Source: CAVSCR01 sp963726575
Lineage (GTDB): Bacteria > Actinomycetota > Actinomycetes > JAHEKZ01
DNA: 64,000 nucleotides
Direction of reading: 5' to 3'
Assembly (NCBI GenBank): GCA_963726575.1
Contig: CAVSCR010000005.1
Location: 868,001 to 932,000 of the forward strand
This document shows positions 1 to 8,405 of this stretch, in pieces. The notes below the pieces were generated by a model. That model did no database searches. It was not told where the DNA came from and saw nothing but the letters and a program-made list of their open reading frames with translations. Each line of letters starts with the position of its first letter. Within the stretch, counting starts at the first letter, position 1. The position numbers and the translations under genes were made by a program.

Positions 1-387
1 GACGGCGGGGCCACCTGGAACCCTCGTGTCGACGTCACCGGACTGACCGGGTCCGGCTCTGGCACGGCCGGGGCAGCCTTTCCGGCGGCGGCCGCGGCCG
101 CGGCCGGCGACTTCCGGTTGTTCTTCATGGACGATCGCTCCGGTCCGGCCGCTTGGAACGTCTGGTTCATCCAGTCGACCAACGGGGGCAGCACCTGGTC
201 GGCACCGGTCAAGCTCAGCGACGCGACAAGCGGCCCGAGCTACGTGACCGCGTCAGGTTTTGCCCAGCCCTACGGCGACTACGGCCAGATCACGGTTCGC
301 GCCGACGGTGGCACGATCGCGAGCTGGGGCGAAGGGGTGTCGTACACCGGTCCAGGCAACACCTGGCTGAACCGCACCACGCCGTGA
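1..387 (+). CDS. Secreted sialidase/BNR-repeat-like protein, C-terminal fragment
   Basis: The reading frame is open from the first base, so the gene starts before the window; 128 C-terminal residues are seen. Two Asp-box-like motifs are visible: DGGATW at the first residues, and STNGGSTW about 59 residues in. Asp boxes mark the beta-propeller blades of sialidases and other BNR-repeat proteins, which are usually exported. An Ala-rich run of seven residues lies between them. The end (GDYGQITVRADGG, then a GxTW turn) looks like a final propeller blade. Neither the catalytic residues nor the signal peptide are in view, so enzymatic activity cannot be judged; it could be a non-catalytic propeller. 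The stop lies 16 bases before the convergent amidohydrolase stop. Confidence 0.7.
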   Translation, partial: DGGATWNPRVDVTGLTGSGSGTAGAAFPAAAAAAAGDFRLFFMDDRSGPAAWNVWFIQSTNGGSTWSAPVKLSDATSGPSYVTASGFAQPYGDYGQITVRADGGTIASWGEGVSYTGPGNTWLNRTTP

Positions 388-403
388 CGGTCGGAGTAGC
401 CAG

Positions 404-2081
404 CTAGCGCGGCGCGTGGACGGGGCGCCCGGACACGAAGGTCCACTCCACCGTTGCGTCGCCGATCGGCCCAGTCCCCTGCGCGAACAGGTTCTGGTCG
501 ATCACGGCCAGGTCGGCCCGCTTGCCGACCTCAACCGTGCCCGCCTCGGCCTCGTCGAAGTTGACGTAGGCCGATCCGGCGGTGAACGCGTCGATCGCCT
601 CGGTCAGCGAAAGGCGCTGCTCGGGAAGGAACGGCGCCGCCTCTCGCAGGCCGGGATCGACCCGGTTGACCGCCACCTCGAGCTCCTCCAGCGGGTTCGG
701 CGTGGTCACCGACCAGTCACTCCCGAACGCCATCCGGGCCCCGGAGCGCAGCAGGTCGCCGAAGACGTACTGGTACTGGGCGCGTCCCTCGCCGAGCACC
801 GGGATGATCAGCTCCTCCATCGACGCCTCGGTCTGAGCCCAGTAGGGCTGACAGTTCGCCACAGCCCCCAGTTCGGCGAATCGTGCGACATCGGCCGGGT
901 CGACGAGCTGCAGGTGCGCGAGGTGGTGCCGGGCGTCGCGCCGACCGTTCGTGGCGATCGCCGCCTCGACGGCGTCGAGGGCGTTGCGAACGGCTCGGTC
1001 ACCCAAGGCGTGCATGTGCACCTGGAACCCCACCGCGTCCAGCGCAGTGACGGCAGCTGCCAGCTCGTCGTGATCGAGGTAGCTGTATCCGACGTTGTCG
1101 CTGTCGTGCCCGTGGGCGTCGCAGTAGGGCTTGATCAGCGCCGCCGTGTAGTTCTCGATGATCCCGTCGGTCATGATCTTGACCGACGTTGGATGGAACG
1201 TCCCGACGCTGCCGCGTTCCCTGCGCGCCTGGAGGTCAGCCACCTGGTCAACGCCGCGGCTGCGCTCCCACCACAACGCGCCGACGACCCGAGCCGTGAG
1301 CCGTCCGTCGGCCGCCAGCGAGCGGTACGCGTCCTCGGTGAACGGGGTGACCCAGGCGTCCTGCCAGCCGGTGATCCCCAGTGAGTGCAGGTACTGCTGG
1401 GCGTTGAGGATCGCGCGTTCCCACTGCTCCCGATCCGGTTCGGGGATGTGGTCGTTGGCGAAGGTGTACGCAGCTCCCTCGTGCAGGGTGCCCATGGGCT
1501 CGCCGGTGGCCGGGTCGCGTTCGATCCGGCCGTCCCAGGGATCCGCCGTCTCCCGCGTGATGTGTCCACGAGCCAACGCCGCCGAGTTGACCCAGGCCGA
1601 GTGGACGTCGCGGTTGAACAAGAACACCGGGCGGTCCGGCACGATCTCGTCGAGGAGTTCCTTGGGCGGGTTGCCCCCCGGGAACAACGGGATGGTCCAG
1701 CCGGATCCGTAGATCCACTCCTTGTCCGGGTTCGCCTTGGCGTACGCAGCGATCCGGTCGAGGTACGCCGGCACCGTGTCGAGGTCGTGCAGGCTGACGT
1801 TGATGCGGAACCGCCCGGCGAACGGGGCATGGATGTGGGAGTCCTGGAACCCCGCCACCACGAGACGACCGGGGAGGGACAGCACCTCTGTGGTGCGACC
1901 GACGTGCTCGCGCAGGTCGGCCGGGTCGTCCGCCACGGCGCGTGATCCGGCCGGCGCTGACGGCGACGGCACGAGCCCAGGGGCGGTGGGGATCGCCGGT
2001 GTAGACATCGGCGTCGGTGAGCACGAGATCGGCCGGTGCGGGATCGGCCAACACGGGATCGGCAGGTGACATGGGCGGCAT
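404..2081 (-). CDS. Amidohydrolase family 3 (YtcJ-like), frameshifted near N-terminus
   Basis: Metal-dependent hydrolase of the amidohydrolase superfamily, YtcJ-like subgroup; substrate unknown. The ATG at 2081 opens a typical N-terminus (ADLVLTDADVYTG, then AVAVSAGRIT), but this frame then turns into Arg-rich nonsense. The rest of the protein continues one frame over (ADDPADLREHVG, the metal-binding GFQDSHIH, and on to the stop at 404). Removing one base near 1937-1943 joins the two halves as GRIT-AVADDPAD. The span, 1678 bases, is one more than a multiple of three. The C-terminal part has the usual YtcJ elements (HALGDRAV, HLAHLQLVDP, GSDWSVTTPNPLEE). The gene is either inactivated or carries a sequencing error; an internal start would lose the N-terminal composite-domain strand. 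It is divergent from the flavoenzyme gene at 2128. Confidence 0.85.
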
Positions 2082-2127
2082 GGTAGGACTACGCCGACGC
2101 TGACCGGCGGATCAGGACAGGAGCGGC

Positions 2128-4191
2128 GTGGACCCCAGGCACGCGATCTTGTTCGAGCCGGTGACGATCGGCCCCAAGACGCTGCCCAACCGCTTCTACC
2201 AGGTCCCCCACGCCTCGGGCTTCGGCACGCAGAAGCCGCGGACGCAGGCGGCGTTCCGCGCCGTGAAAGCCGCCGGCGGCTGGGGCGGGGTCTGCGTGGA
2301 GTACGCACCGGTGTCGCGGGACTCCGATGAGATCCCCGAGGTCGGCGCCTCGATCTGGGACGACGACGATGCTCGCGCCCTGTCGCTGACGGTGTCCGCG
2401 ATCCACGCTCACGGCTCGCTGGCCGGCCTGGAGCTCTTCCACGGCGGTGGCGCGAGCGTCAATGGCGAGTCGCGCGCAGTCCGCGTGGCCCCGAGCCAGA
2501 TCGCCTCGGAGGTGCAGTACGGGGGGCTGGCCAAGGAGATGAACCTGGACGACATCGCGCGGGTGAAGCGCGACTGGGCCGACGCCGCTCGACGGGCGCG
2601 CGACGTCGGGTTCGACATCGTCTATGTCTACGGCGCCCACGGCTACCTGATGACCCAGTTCCTGTCGCCCCACACGAACCGCCGCAGTGACGGCTACGGC
2701 GGCACCCTGGCCAACCGGGCGAGGTTCTGGCTCGAGACGCTCGAGGCCGTGCGCACCGCCGTGGGCGACGATTGCGCGATTGCCACTCGCATCGGGATCC
2801 ACGGCCGCGACGGGCTGCCGGGCCTGCAGATCGGCGAGATGCTCGAGGCGCTCGCCCTGGCCGACCCGCTGGTCGATCTCTTCGACGTCAACGTGGGGAG
2901 CTGGCCCGAGGACTCCGGCACCTCGCGCTACTACCCCGAAGGTCACGAACGAGAGTGGACCGACCAGGTGCGCAGCGCTACGGCCAAGCCGATCGTGGGT
3001 GTGGGCCGGTACACCAACCCGGACCTGATGGCCGAGCTGGTCCGGTCCGGATCCCTGGATCTGATCGGTGCGGCCCGACCGGCGATCGCCGACCCCTACC
3101 TGCCCCGCAAGATCGCCGAGGGGCGGCTCGACGAGGTGCGCGAGTGCACGGGCTCCAACGTCTGCATCCTGCGCGAGGAGTCGTTCGACCACGTCGGATG
3201 CATCCAGAACGCGACGGCCGGTGAGGAGTACCGGCGCGGCTGGGACCCCGAGACGTTCCCACGCGCGGCCAACGCCGAGTCGTCGGTCCTGGTGGTCGGG
3301 GCCGGGCCGGCGGGCATGGAGTGTGCGCTGGTGCTGGGCAAGCGCGGGTTCGCGGCTGTCCACCTGGTCGACGACCAGCCATCGGTCGGCGGCCGGCTGC
3401 GGTGGACCCGACAGCTGCCGACCCTGGGTGACTGGGGGCGGATCACCGACTGGCGGGTGCTCCAACTGGCGAAGCTCGCCAACGTGGAGGTGATCACCGG
3501 CCGCCATCTGGAGGTGGCGGACGCACTCGAGTACGGCGCCGACCTGATCGTCGTCGCCACCGGGTCGCGGTGGCGCGGTGACGGAGTACAACCCGACCAG
3601 ACGCAACCGATCGATGGAGCGCACGACGAGCTGAGCCACGTGATGACACCAGAGCAGGTGGTGGCCGGCAAGCGTCCGCCCGGACAGCGCGTCGTGGTGT
3701 ACGACACCGACGGGTACTACGTCGGTCCCGGGATCGCCGAGCTTCTCGCCCGGGAGGGCTACGACGTGTCCCTGGTCACGACCTACCCGGTGGTGTCACC
3801 GGTCTCGGACGCGACGCTCGAGGGCGACCTGCTGCGCCAGCACCTCCACGCGGCAGGAGTGAGCGTGCACCGGGGTGTCACCATCACCGCCGCCGAGGAG
3901 CACGTCGTGCTCGGGGTCGACGAGTTCGGGGATCCGTGGTCGCTGGGAGCCGATGGCCTGGTGCTCGTGACGCAGCAGCAGTCCCAAGACGATCTCTATC
4001 GCGGGTTGGTCGCAGATCCCGACGCGTTGAGCGCGGCCGGCATCCGGGCCGTCTACCGGATCGGGGATGCCGTGGCACCGCGCATGATCAGCGAGTCGGT
4101 GTTCGACGGTCACCGGCTGGCGCGCGAGATCGACTCGACCGACCCGTCGTTGCCGTTGCCGTTCCTGCGCGAGCGCCCAACCCCGCCGTAG
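2128..4191 (+). CDS. Trimethylamine/dimethylamine dehydrogenase-like flavoenzyme (OYE family)
   Basis: 687-residue protein with an N-terminal old-yellow-enzyme TIM barrel (about 1-340), a Cys cluster, and a C-terminal NAD(P)-type Rossmann domain (VLVVGAGPAGMECAL). It is collinear with trimethylamine dehydrogenase, including the FYQVPH loop, the VYGAHGYLMTQFL segment holding the Tyr-x-x-His pair, and QNATAGEEYRRGW. Two defining residues of the classical enzyme are changed. The flavin-attaching Cys after FYQVPH is Ala29, so covalent 6-S-cysteinyl FMN is not expected. One of the four 4Fe-4S ligands is Ser343 in CTGSNVC (other ligands Cys340, Cys346, Cys358). The family demethylates tertiary or secondary amines or reduces dienoyl compounds; the true substrate is unknown. 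GTG start preceded by AGGACAGGAG. No electron-transfer flavoprotein genes lie nearby. Confidence 0.85.
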   Translation: MDPRHAILFEPVTIGPKTLPNRFYQVPHASGFGTQKPRTQAAFRAVKAAGGWGGVCVEYAPVSRDSDEIPEVGASIWDDDDARALSLTVSAIHAHGSLAGLELFHGGGASVNGESRAVRVAPSQIASEVQYGGLAKEMNLDDIARVKRDWADAARRARDVGFDIVYVYGAHGYLMTQFLSPHTNRRSDGYGGTLANRARFWLETLEAVRTAVGDDCAIATRIGIHGRDGLPGLQIGEMLEALALADPLVDLFDVNVGSWPEDSGTSRYYPEGHEREWTDQVRSATAKPIVGVGRYTNPDLMAELVRSGSLDLIGAARPAIADPYLPRKIAEGRLDEVRECTGSNVCILREESFDHVGCIQNATAGEEYRRGWDPETFPRAANAESSVLVVGAGPAGMECALVLGKRGFAAVHLVDDQPSVGGRLRWTRQLPTLGDWGRITDWRVLQLAKLANVEVITGRHLEVADALEYGADLIVVATGSRWRGDGVQPDQTQPIDGAHDELSHVMTPEQVVAGKRPPGQRVVVYDTDGYYVGPGIAELLAREGYDVSLVTTYPVVSPVSDATLEGDLLRQHLHAAGVSVHRGVTITAAEEHVVLGVDEFGDPWSLGADGLVLVTQQQSQDDLYRGLVADPDALSAAGIRAVYRIGDAVAPRMISESVFDGHRLAREIDSTDPSLPLPFLRERPTPP

Positions 4192-4272
4192 CCGCACCTG
4201 GTGAACTTCGGTCCTACCGCCCATGGACCTCTGGCCCTGCCGGTCGCGGCGTCGCCGGTGCACGCTCAATTC

Positions 4273-4734
4273 ATGACCATGACCCGAGCATCGTCCGCCA
4301 GCGGCACGGTGGTGCGGTCGCGTAGCCGGGGGCTCTCGTGGACCGTGGTGGCCATCGAGATGGTGGTGGCGGTGAATGCGATCTGGGCCGGGATCACCAT
4401 GCTGGCGAACCCGCTGACACCGCTCGGTGTCACCCCTGACCTGATCGCAGGAAGCCCTTTCGACACCTACACCTGGCCGGGCGTCCTGCTACTGGTGCTG
4501 AACGGACTGGTCCCCGCCACCTTGGCGATCTTGGTCATCGCCCGGATCCGCGGAGCACTCCTCCTGTCCGCGGCGTGGGGCCTCGGGCTGATGGCGTGGA
4601 TCGTGACCCAGTGGCTGCTTCTCTCCGACGTCTTGTGGCTGCAGTACGCCCTGTTCCTGGCTGGCGGCGTGGTGGCTACCTGCGCCGTTGTCGCGGTCCG
4701 GGCCCGGCCGGTCACGGACGCATTGAACCCTTGA
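4273..4734 (+). CDS. Small four-helix membrane protein, unknown function
   Basis: About 153 residues. A short polar N-terminus (TRASSASGTVVRSRSRG) is followed by four hydrophobic segments, with short loops and no recognised motif. I recognise no family. The start is uncertain: an in-frame GTG at 4201, ten bases after the flavoenzyme stop, would add 24 residues, and ATG codons exist at 4273 and 4279; none has a clear ribosome-binding site. Together with the next gene it forms a pair of small four-helix membrane proteins on the same strand. Confidence 0.55.
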   Translation: MTMTRASSASGTVVRSRSRGLSWTVVAIEMVVAVNAIWAGITMLANPLTPLGVTPDLIAGSPFDTYTWPGVLLLVLNGLVPATLAILVIARIRGALLLSAAWGLGLMAWIVTQWLLLSDVLWLQYALFLAGGVVATCAVVAVRARPVTDALNP

Positions 4735-4786
4735 CGCCTCCCGTGCGTTGCCAGGAAAGAGGTCCTGGCCATCACGGAGGTACGCG

Positions 4787-5263
4787 ATGCGACTGTCCGC
4801 GCTGATTCGACGTCACAGCCGGCCCGCGGTGGGCGTCGCGGCCGGCGTGGCGGCCGCCGGTGTCCTGCTGTCGACCGATGTGCACCTCGAGCTGTGGTTC
4901 CAGGGGTTCCGGCGCGACCCCACGTTCGGTCCCCTGTTCATGGCAACGGCAATCGCCGGCCTGCTGATCGGTGTCGCGTGCGTCGCCTGGCCGTCGGCAG
5001 CGACCCTGCTGGCCGCGCTGGGATTCGGCGTCATGACGTTCGGGGCACTGATCATGTCGGCCACGGTCGGACTGTTCGGCCTTCACGAGACCCTGAGCCT
5101 GCTGCCGCAACAGCTGTCGCTGATCAGTGAGGCAGTGGCCGCGGTGGCTGCGGCCGCAGGACTGCTGCTCGTCGTCCGCGACGCCAGGCGCGCGCCGCGC
5201 CCCGACCAGCTGCGCGTCCGGTCCGCTGCCGGGCGAGCGCACACCGGAAGTCGGTCCGCTTGA
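4787..5263 (+). CDS. Small integral membrane protein, unknown function
   Basis: 158 residues with four predicted membrane segments (AVGVAAGVAAAGVLL, LFMATAIAGLLIGVACVAW, a third at LLAALGFGVMTFGALIM, a fourth at AVAAVAAAAGLLLVV) and a basic tail. The start is set by a strong Shine-Dalgarno GGAGG at 4776-4780, six bases before ATG 4787. An in-frame upstream TTG at 4748 has no such site. No family is recognised. The stop is 24 bases before the GH3 lipoprotein gene, so the two may be co-transcribed. Confidence 0.65.
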   Translation: MRLSALIRRHSRPAVGVAAGVAAAGVLLSTDVHLELWFQGFRRDPTFGPLFMATAIAGLLIGVACVAWPSAATLLAALGFGVMTFGALIMSATVGLFGLHETLSLLPQQLSLISEAVAAVAAAAGLLLVVRDARRAPRPDQLRVRSAAGRAHTGSRSA

Positions 5264-5287
5264 CGGACAATGCCTAGGTGAGCCGTC

Positions 5288-6481
5288 GTGCGTGGTTCGG
5301 TCCGGCACCCTGCCCTGGCAGCCCTGGCTGCTGTGCTGCTCAGCGGCTGCTCCGGCCCGGCGACCGGGTCCGGGTTGGGCCCACCATCGAACACCGGGCC
5401 GACGTCGCCGGCGACGTCTCCCTCGTCGAGCCCCTCATCCACGCTGCCCTGCACGCAGTCCAGCGCCATCGACGCCTGGCCGCTGAAACGCCTGGCCGCT
5501 CAGGTGCTGGTGGCTCCTGCCCAACTCGACAACGTCGAGGCGTCGGCTCCTCAGGTCGCAGACGGCATCGGAGGTCTGATCCTGTTCGGTTCAACCGTTG
5601 CACCCGACCTCAGCACCTCGCTGGACCGGCTCACCTCATCAGCACCCAACGGTGTGCCGCCGCTGGTGATGACCGACGAGGAGGGCGGGGCCGTGCAACG
5701 CGTACTCGGTCTCGTAGGCCCCGTGCCATCGGCGCGACGGATGGCTCGCACGATGACGCCGACGCAGATCTCCGCACTTGCCTACGCCGTCGGGAAGAAG
5801 ATGGCGGACGCCGGCATCACGATGGACCTGGCCCCCGTCCTCGACCTCGACAACCGACCTGGACCGAGCAGGAGGGACCCTGATGGCACCCGGTCCTTCG
5901 GCATGAACGTGCAACGCACCTCGGCCGACGGCCTCGCGTTCGCCAGAGGCTTGGAGCGAGCCGGCGTCATCCCGGTCGTCAAACACTTCCCGGGGCTGGG
6001 CTCGGCCACTGGCAACACCGACAGCGGACCGGCCAGCACACTGCCGTGGGAAACGCTGAGCCAGGCCGGCCTCGTCCCCTTCCGGAATGCTGTCAAGGCC
6101 GGAATCCCTGCCGTCATGGTGGCCAACGCCAGCGTGCCCGGCCTCACCGACCAGCCGGCCAGTGTGTCGCCCGTCGCCATCACGAACGTTCTGCGCGACA
6201 GCCTGGCCTTCAATGGCCTCGTCATGACCGACTCGGTGTCAGCCGGCGCGCTGCGCGACATCGGTGATGACGTCCCGCAGGCCGCAGTAGCCGCGCTGAA
6301 CGCCGGCGCTGACATGGTCTTGTTCGGGACCGGCACCAACGACGACCCACGACTGACGATGCAGACCGTGCGTGCCATCGTTGCGGCGGTGCGGACGGGG
6401 AGCCTGTCGCGAGCACGGCTCGAGCAGGCGGTCGCGCACGTCCTGACCGTCAAGCAGGTCCGTCTCTGTGCTCAATCGTGA
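5288..6481 (+). CDS. Glycoside hydrolase family 3 lipoprotein (NagZ/LpqI-like)
   Basis: 397 residues. A lipoprotein signal peptide ends in lipobox LSGC (Cys21), followed by a Ser/Thr/Pro-rich linker and a single GH3 TIM barrel without the second alpha/beta domain, as in NagZ. It is expected to sit on the outer face of the membrane and act on muropeptide or other beta-glycosidic substrates. The predicted nucleophile is Asp315 in LVMTDSVSAG. NagZ enzymes have KHFPGHG and then DSH, where the loop His is the unusual acid/base. Here the text is KHFPGLG (Lys232, His233) and TDSG (Asp245-Gly247), so the acid/base His is absent. From memory, related actinobacterial proteins share the GLG-NTD form, so this may be a distinct subfamily rather than a dead enzyme. 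GTG start at 5288. Confidence 0.85.
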   Translation: MRGSVRHPALAALAAVLLSGCSGPATGSGLGPPSNTGPTSPATSPSSSPSSTLPCTQSSAIDAWPLKRLAAQVLVAPAQLDNVEASAPQVADGIGGLILFGSTVAPDLSTSLDRLTSSAPNGVPPLVMTDEEGGAVQRVLGLVGPVPSARRMARTMTPTQISALAYAVGKKMADAGITMDLAPVLDLDNRPGPSRRDPDGTRSFGMNVQRTSADGLAFARGLERAGVIPVVKHFPGLGSATGNTDSGPASTLPWETLSQAGLVPFRNAVKAGIPAVMVANASVPGLTDQPASVSPVAITNVLRDSLAFNGLVMTDSVSAGALRDIGDDVPQAAVAALNAGADMVLFGTGTNDDPRLTMQTVRAIVAAVRTGSLSRARLEQAVAHVLTVKQVRLCAQS

Positions 6482-6511
6482 GCTGCACCGGCATGAGTGC
6501 GCCGTCGGGAC

Positions 6512-6715
6512 TCAGGCCGGCCGACGGAACTCGATCCGACGGCAACTGGTGCACACGAGCATCTCCAAGGGCAACATGTCCTCGCCGAGCTCAGCCCACT
6601 CTCCGAACATGAGCTTCCAACCGCCACTCGTACCACCCACTCGGATGTGCTCGACGCCAGCCGAGGTCATGGCGCTGCCGCACCGAAGGCACGCGTCCGG
6701 ACCTGTCTCCGACAT
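6512..6715 (-). CDS. Small zinc-ribbon protein
   Basis: 67 residues with two CxxC pairs, CLRCG at residues 9-13 and CTSC near residue 56, separated by a hydrophobic and aromatic middle (GGWKLMFGEW). This is the layout of a four-Cys zinc ribbon. Such single-ribbon proteins are common in actinobacteria, but no function can be assigned. It lies between the GH3 gene (convergent, about 30 bases) and the DUF2252 gene (same strand, 14 bases upstream), so it is probably transcribed after DUF2252. Confidence 0.7.
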   Translation of the reverse strand: MSETGPDACLRCGSAMTSAGVEHIRVGGTSGGWKLMFGEWAELGEDMLPLEMLVCTSCRRIEFRRPA

Positions 6716-6729
6716 CCCGACTCCCTCCG

Positions 6730-8196
6730 TCAGACGCCTGTCTCGACCGGGATCTTCCCGTCAGTGATCGCCTGCTGCAGCCGGCCGTAGTCCTGCTCTG
6801 CCTGGTCGGCATACACCTGGGCGAACTCACTCATCGCCTCGACGAACGAGTCGTCGGTTCCCAGATACGAGTCGATCGCCACGACGTCACCGCCGCGGGC
6901 GTGAGCCCGCGCCAGCGTCGTTCCGCACAGCTGGGCGTAGGCCACCAGACCGAGGGGAACGATAGTGGTGACGTCGACGCTGCCCTTCATGTCGTGCAGC
7001 TGGCGAACGTAGAAGTCGCGACCCCGGGGACCGCGGACCCAACCGAGGAAGATGTCGCTGGCGGCTTGCATGTAGCGCTGACCGTCGACGACGCGCTCGC
7101 CGTGCTGACCCGACCGACTGGCACCGACGTACGGCTCGAGCACCGAGGTCGTGGCCTCCTTGAACTGGAGCACCAACGGGTCGTCGATGTCGCGCCCTTC
7201 GAACAGCAGAACTCCCGCCCGAGTTCCGACACTCCCGACGCCCACCACCTTCTGGGCCACGTCGACCAGGTGGAAGCGCTCGATCAGCCGACGTCGATCC
7301 GACTGCAGGGTCGCCTTGTAGTCGCCGAACACTCCCTCGATGTTCCCGCGATACATCTCGGTGGCTGCTGCGCGGGACAGGAGAGGCGGTTGCTCCCTGA
7401 ACTGGGGACGGCCGTCGACAGTCTCGGTGAGCCGCTCCGCCGCACGCAGCGACGTCTTACGCCGAGCCTTGTCGAAGTTCGCTTCGATCCGCTTGGTCGC
7501 TGCCTTGTGAACCTTCTTGTCGACCGCCATCGACTGCACCGCCTGCATGAGCGCCGGTTCGTCGATGCGGGTGTACCAGACGTCCAGAGTTCCGATCTGA
7601 GCGAGCTCAGCGATCGCTGTCCGGTAGCTCGTGAGCGCCTCGCGGACGGCCGTGCGCGCCTCCTTGCGTTTGAAACCGCGATCCCGGGCCGCGAGGACGA
7701 AGGAGACCACCAACCGTTTGACGTCCCACTCGAAGGGCCCGGGAAGGGTTTCGTCGAAGTCGTTGAGGTCGAAGACCATGTCACGTTCCGGAGATGCGAA
7801 GACACCGAAGTTCGACAAGTGAGCATCGCCACAGATCTGGGTCTTGCCCGGAGTCCACGCCTGACTTGCGAGGTCGTAAGCCATGATCGCAGCCGAGCCG
7901 CGATAGAACGCGAAGGCGGAGGCGCTCATGCGGCCGTAGCGAATCGGCACCAGGTCGGTGACGCGAGTGCCGTCCTGAGCCCGAAGGATCCCCACCGGAT
8001 CCTTGCGACGACGGGTGATCGCGTAGCTCGCGTGGCCCTCCATCGGCGCTGCCTCGGCCCACGCGTTGCCGCGCGCAACCCGCTCCGCGAGGGTGCGATA
8101 CGGGTGCTCGCGCTGCGGTGCAGCACGACGCGACGAACTCGGTGCCCGTCGACGGGTTGCTCGCTTGCTGGTTCGCCTCGAGGTCGGTTCAGTCAT
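6730..8196 (-). CDS. DUF2252 family protein, copy 1 (kinase-like fold suspected)
   Basis: 488 residues from ATG 8196, chosen because GGCGGAG precedes it; in-frame codons further upstream lie in non-homologous sequence. The N-terminus is basic (SRRTSKRATRRRAPSS). The core contains ICGDAHLSNFGVFASPER followed by VFDLNDFDETLPGPFEWD, the hallmark of DUF2252. This resembles the catalytic HGDxHxxN and DFD elements of aminoglycoside-phosphotransferase-type kinases, which is why I infer a kinase-like fold; the substrate is unknown. A later block is QKVVGVGSVGTRAGVLLFEG. It is divergent, across 209 bases, from an 838-residue YbhN-like membrane protein. A second DUF2252 gene at 19027 is also next to a YbhN-like gene, suggesting a functional pair. 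Confidence 0.85.
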   Translation of the reverse strand: MTEPTSRRTSKRATRRRAPSSSRRAAPQREHPYRTLAERVARGNAWAEAAPMEGHASYAITRRRKDPVGILRAQDGTRVTDLVPIRYGRMSASAFAFYRGSAAIMAYDLASQAWTPGKTQICGDAHLSNFGVFASPERDMVFDLNDFDETLPGPFEWDVKRLVVSFVLAARDRGFKRKEARTAVREALTSYRTAIAELAQIGTLDVWYTRIDEPALMQAVQSMAVDKKVHKAATKRIEANFDKARRKTSLRAAERLTETVDGRPQFREQPPLLSRAAATEMYRGNIEGVFGDYKATLQSDRRRLIERFHLVDVAQKVVGVGSVGTRAGVLLFEGRDIDDPLVLQFKEATTSVLEPYVGASRSGQHGERVVDGQRYMQAASDIFLGWVRGPRGRDFYVRQLHDMKGSVDVTTIVPLGLVAYAQLCGTTLARAHARGGDVVAIDSYLGTDDSFVEAMSEFAQVYADQAEQDYGRLQQAITDGKIPVETGV

Positions 8197-8336
8197 CCCA
8201 GTCTCCGCCTTCATCGCAGGGGCCGGGATCAGTGCAGGTCGACCCAGGCGTGTCACCTCAGGTATACCCGAGACGCCTTGGTGCGAGACACGCCCCGGCC
8301 CGGTCACTCTGGTGATTGTGATGGCCGTCATCCGCC

Positions 8337-8351
8337 GTCACACTCTGTGAC
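8337..8351. promoter_or_regulatory. 15-bp palindrome in divergent promoter region
   Basis: GTCACACTCTGTGAC is a perfect 6-3-6 inverted repeat in the 209-base gap between the divergent DUF2252 and YbhN-like genes (8197-8405). It lies 55 bases before the GTG at 8406. It could be an operator for the downstream gene. I see no convincing -35/-10 pair next to it, and the rest of the gap shows nothing I can name. Confidence 0.35.
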
Positions 8352-8405
8352 GCGAGCAGGTGCACCACCGGACCGCCAGGTCTGGGTGCGACGAAGTGGG
8401 GCGGC

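Noticed and set aside
416..1384. Long plus-strand reading frame opposite the amidohydrolase
   Set aside because: It is a GC-skewed shadow of the minus-strand gene, rich in Arg/Val with no domain; the same holds for long frames opposite dnaG, leuA, lepA and the acyl-CoA ligase.
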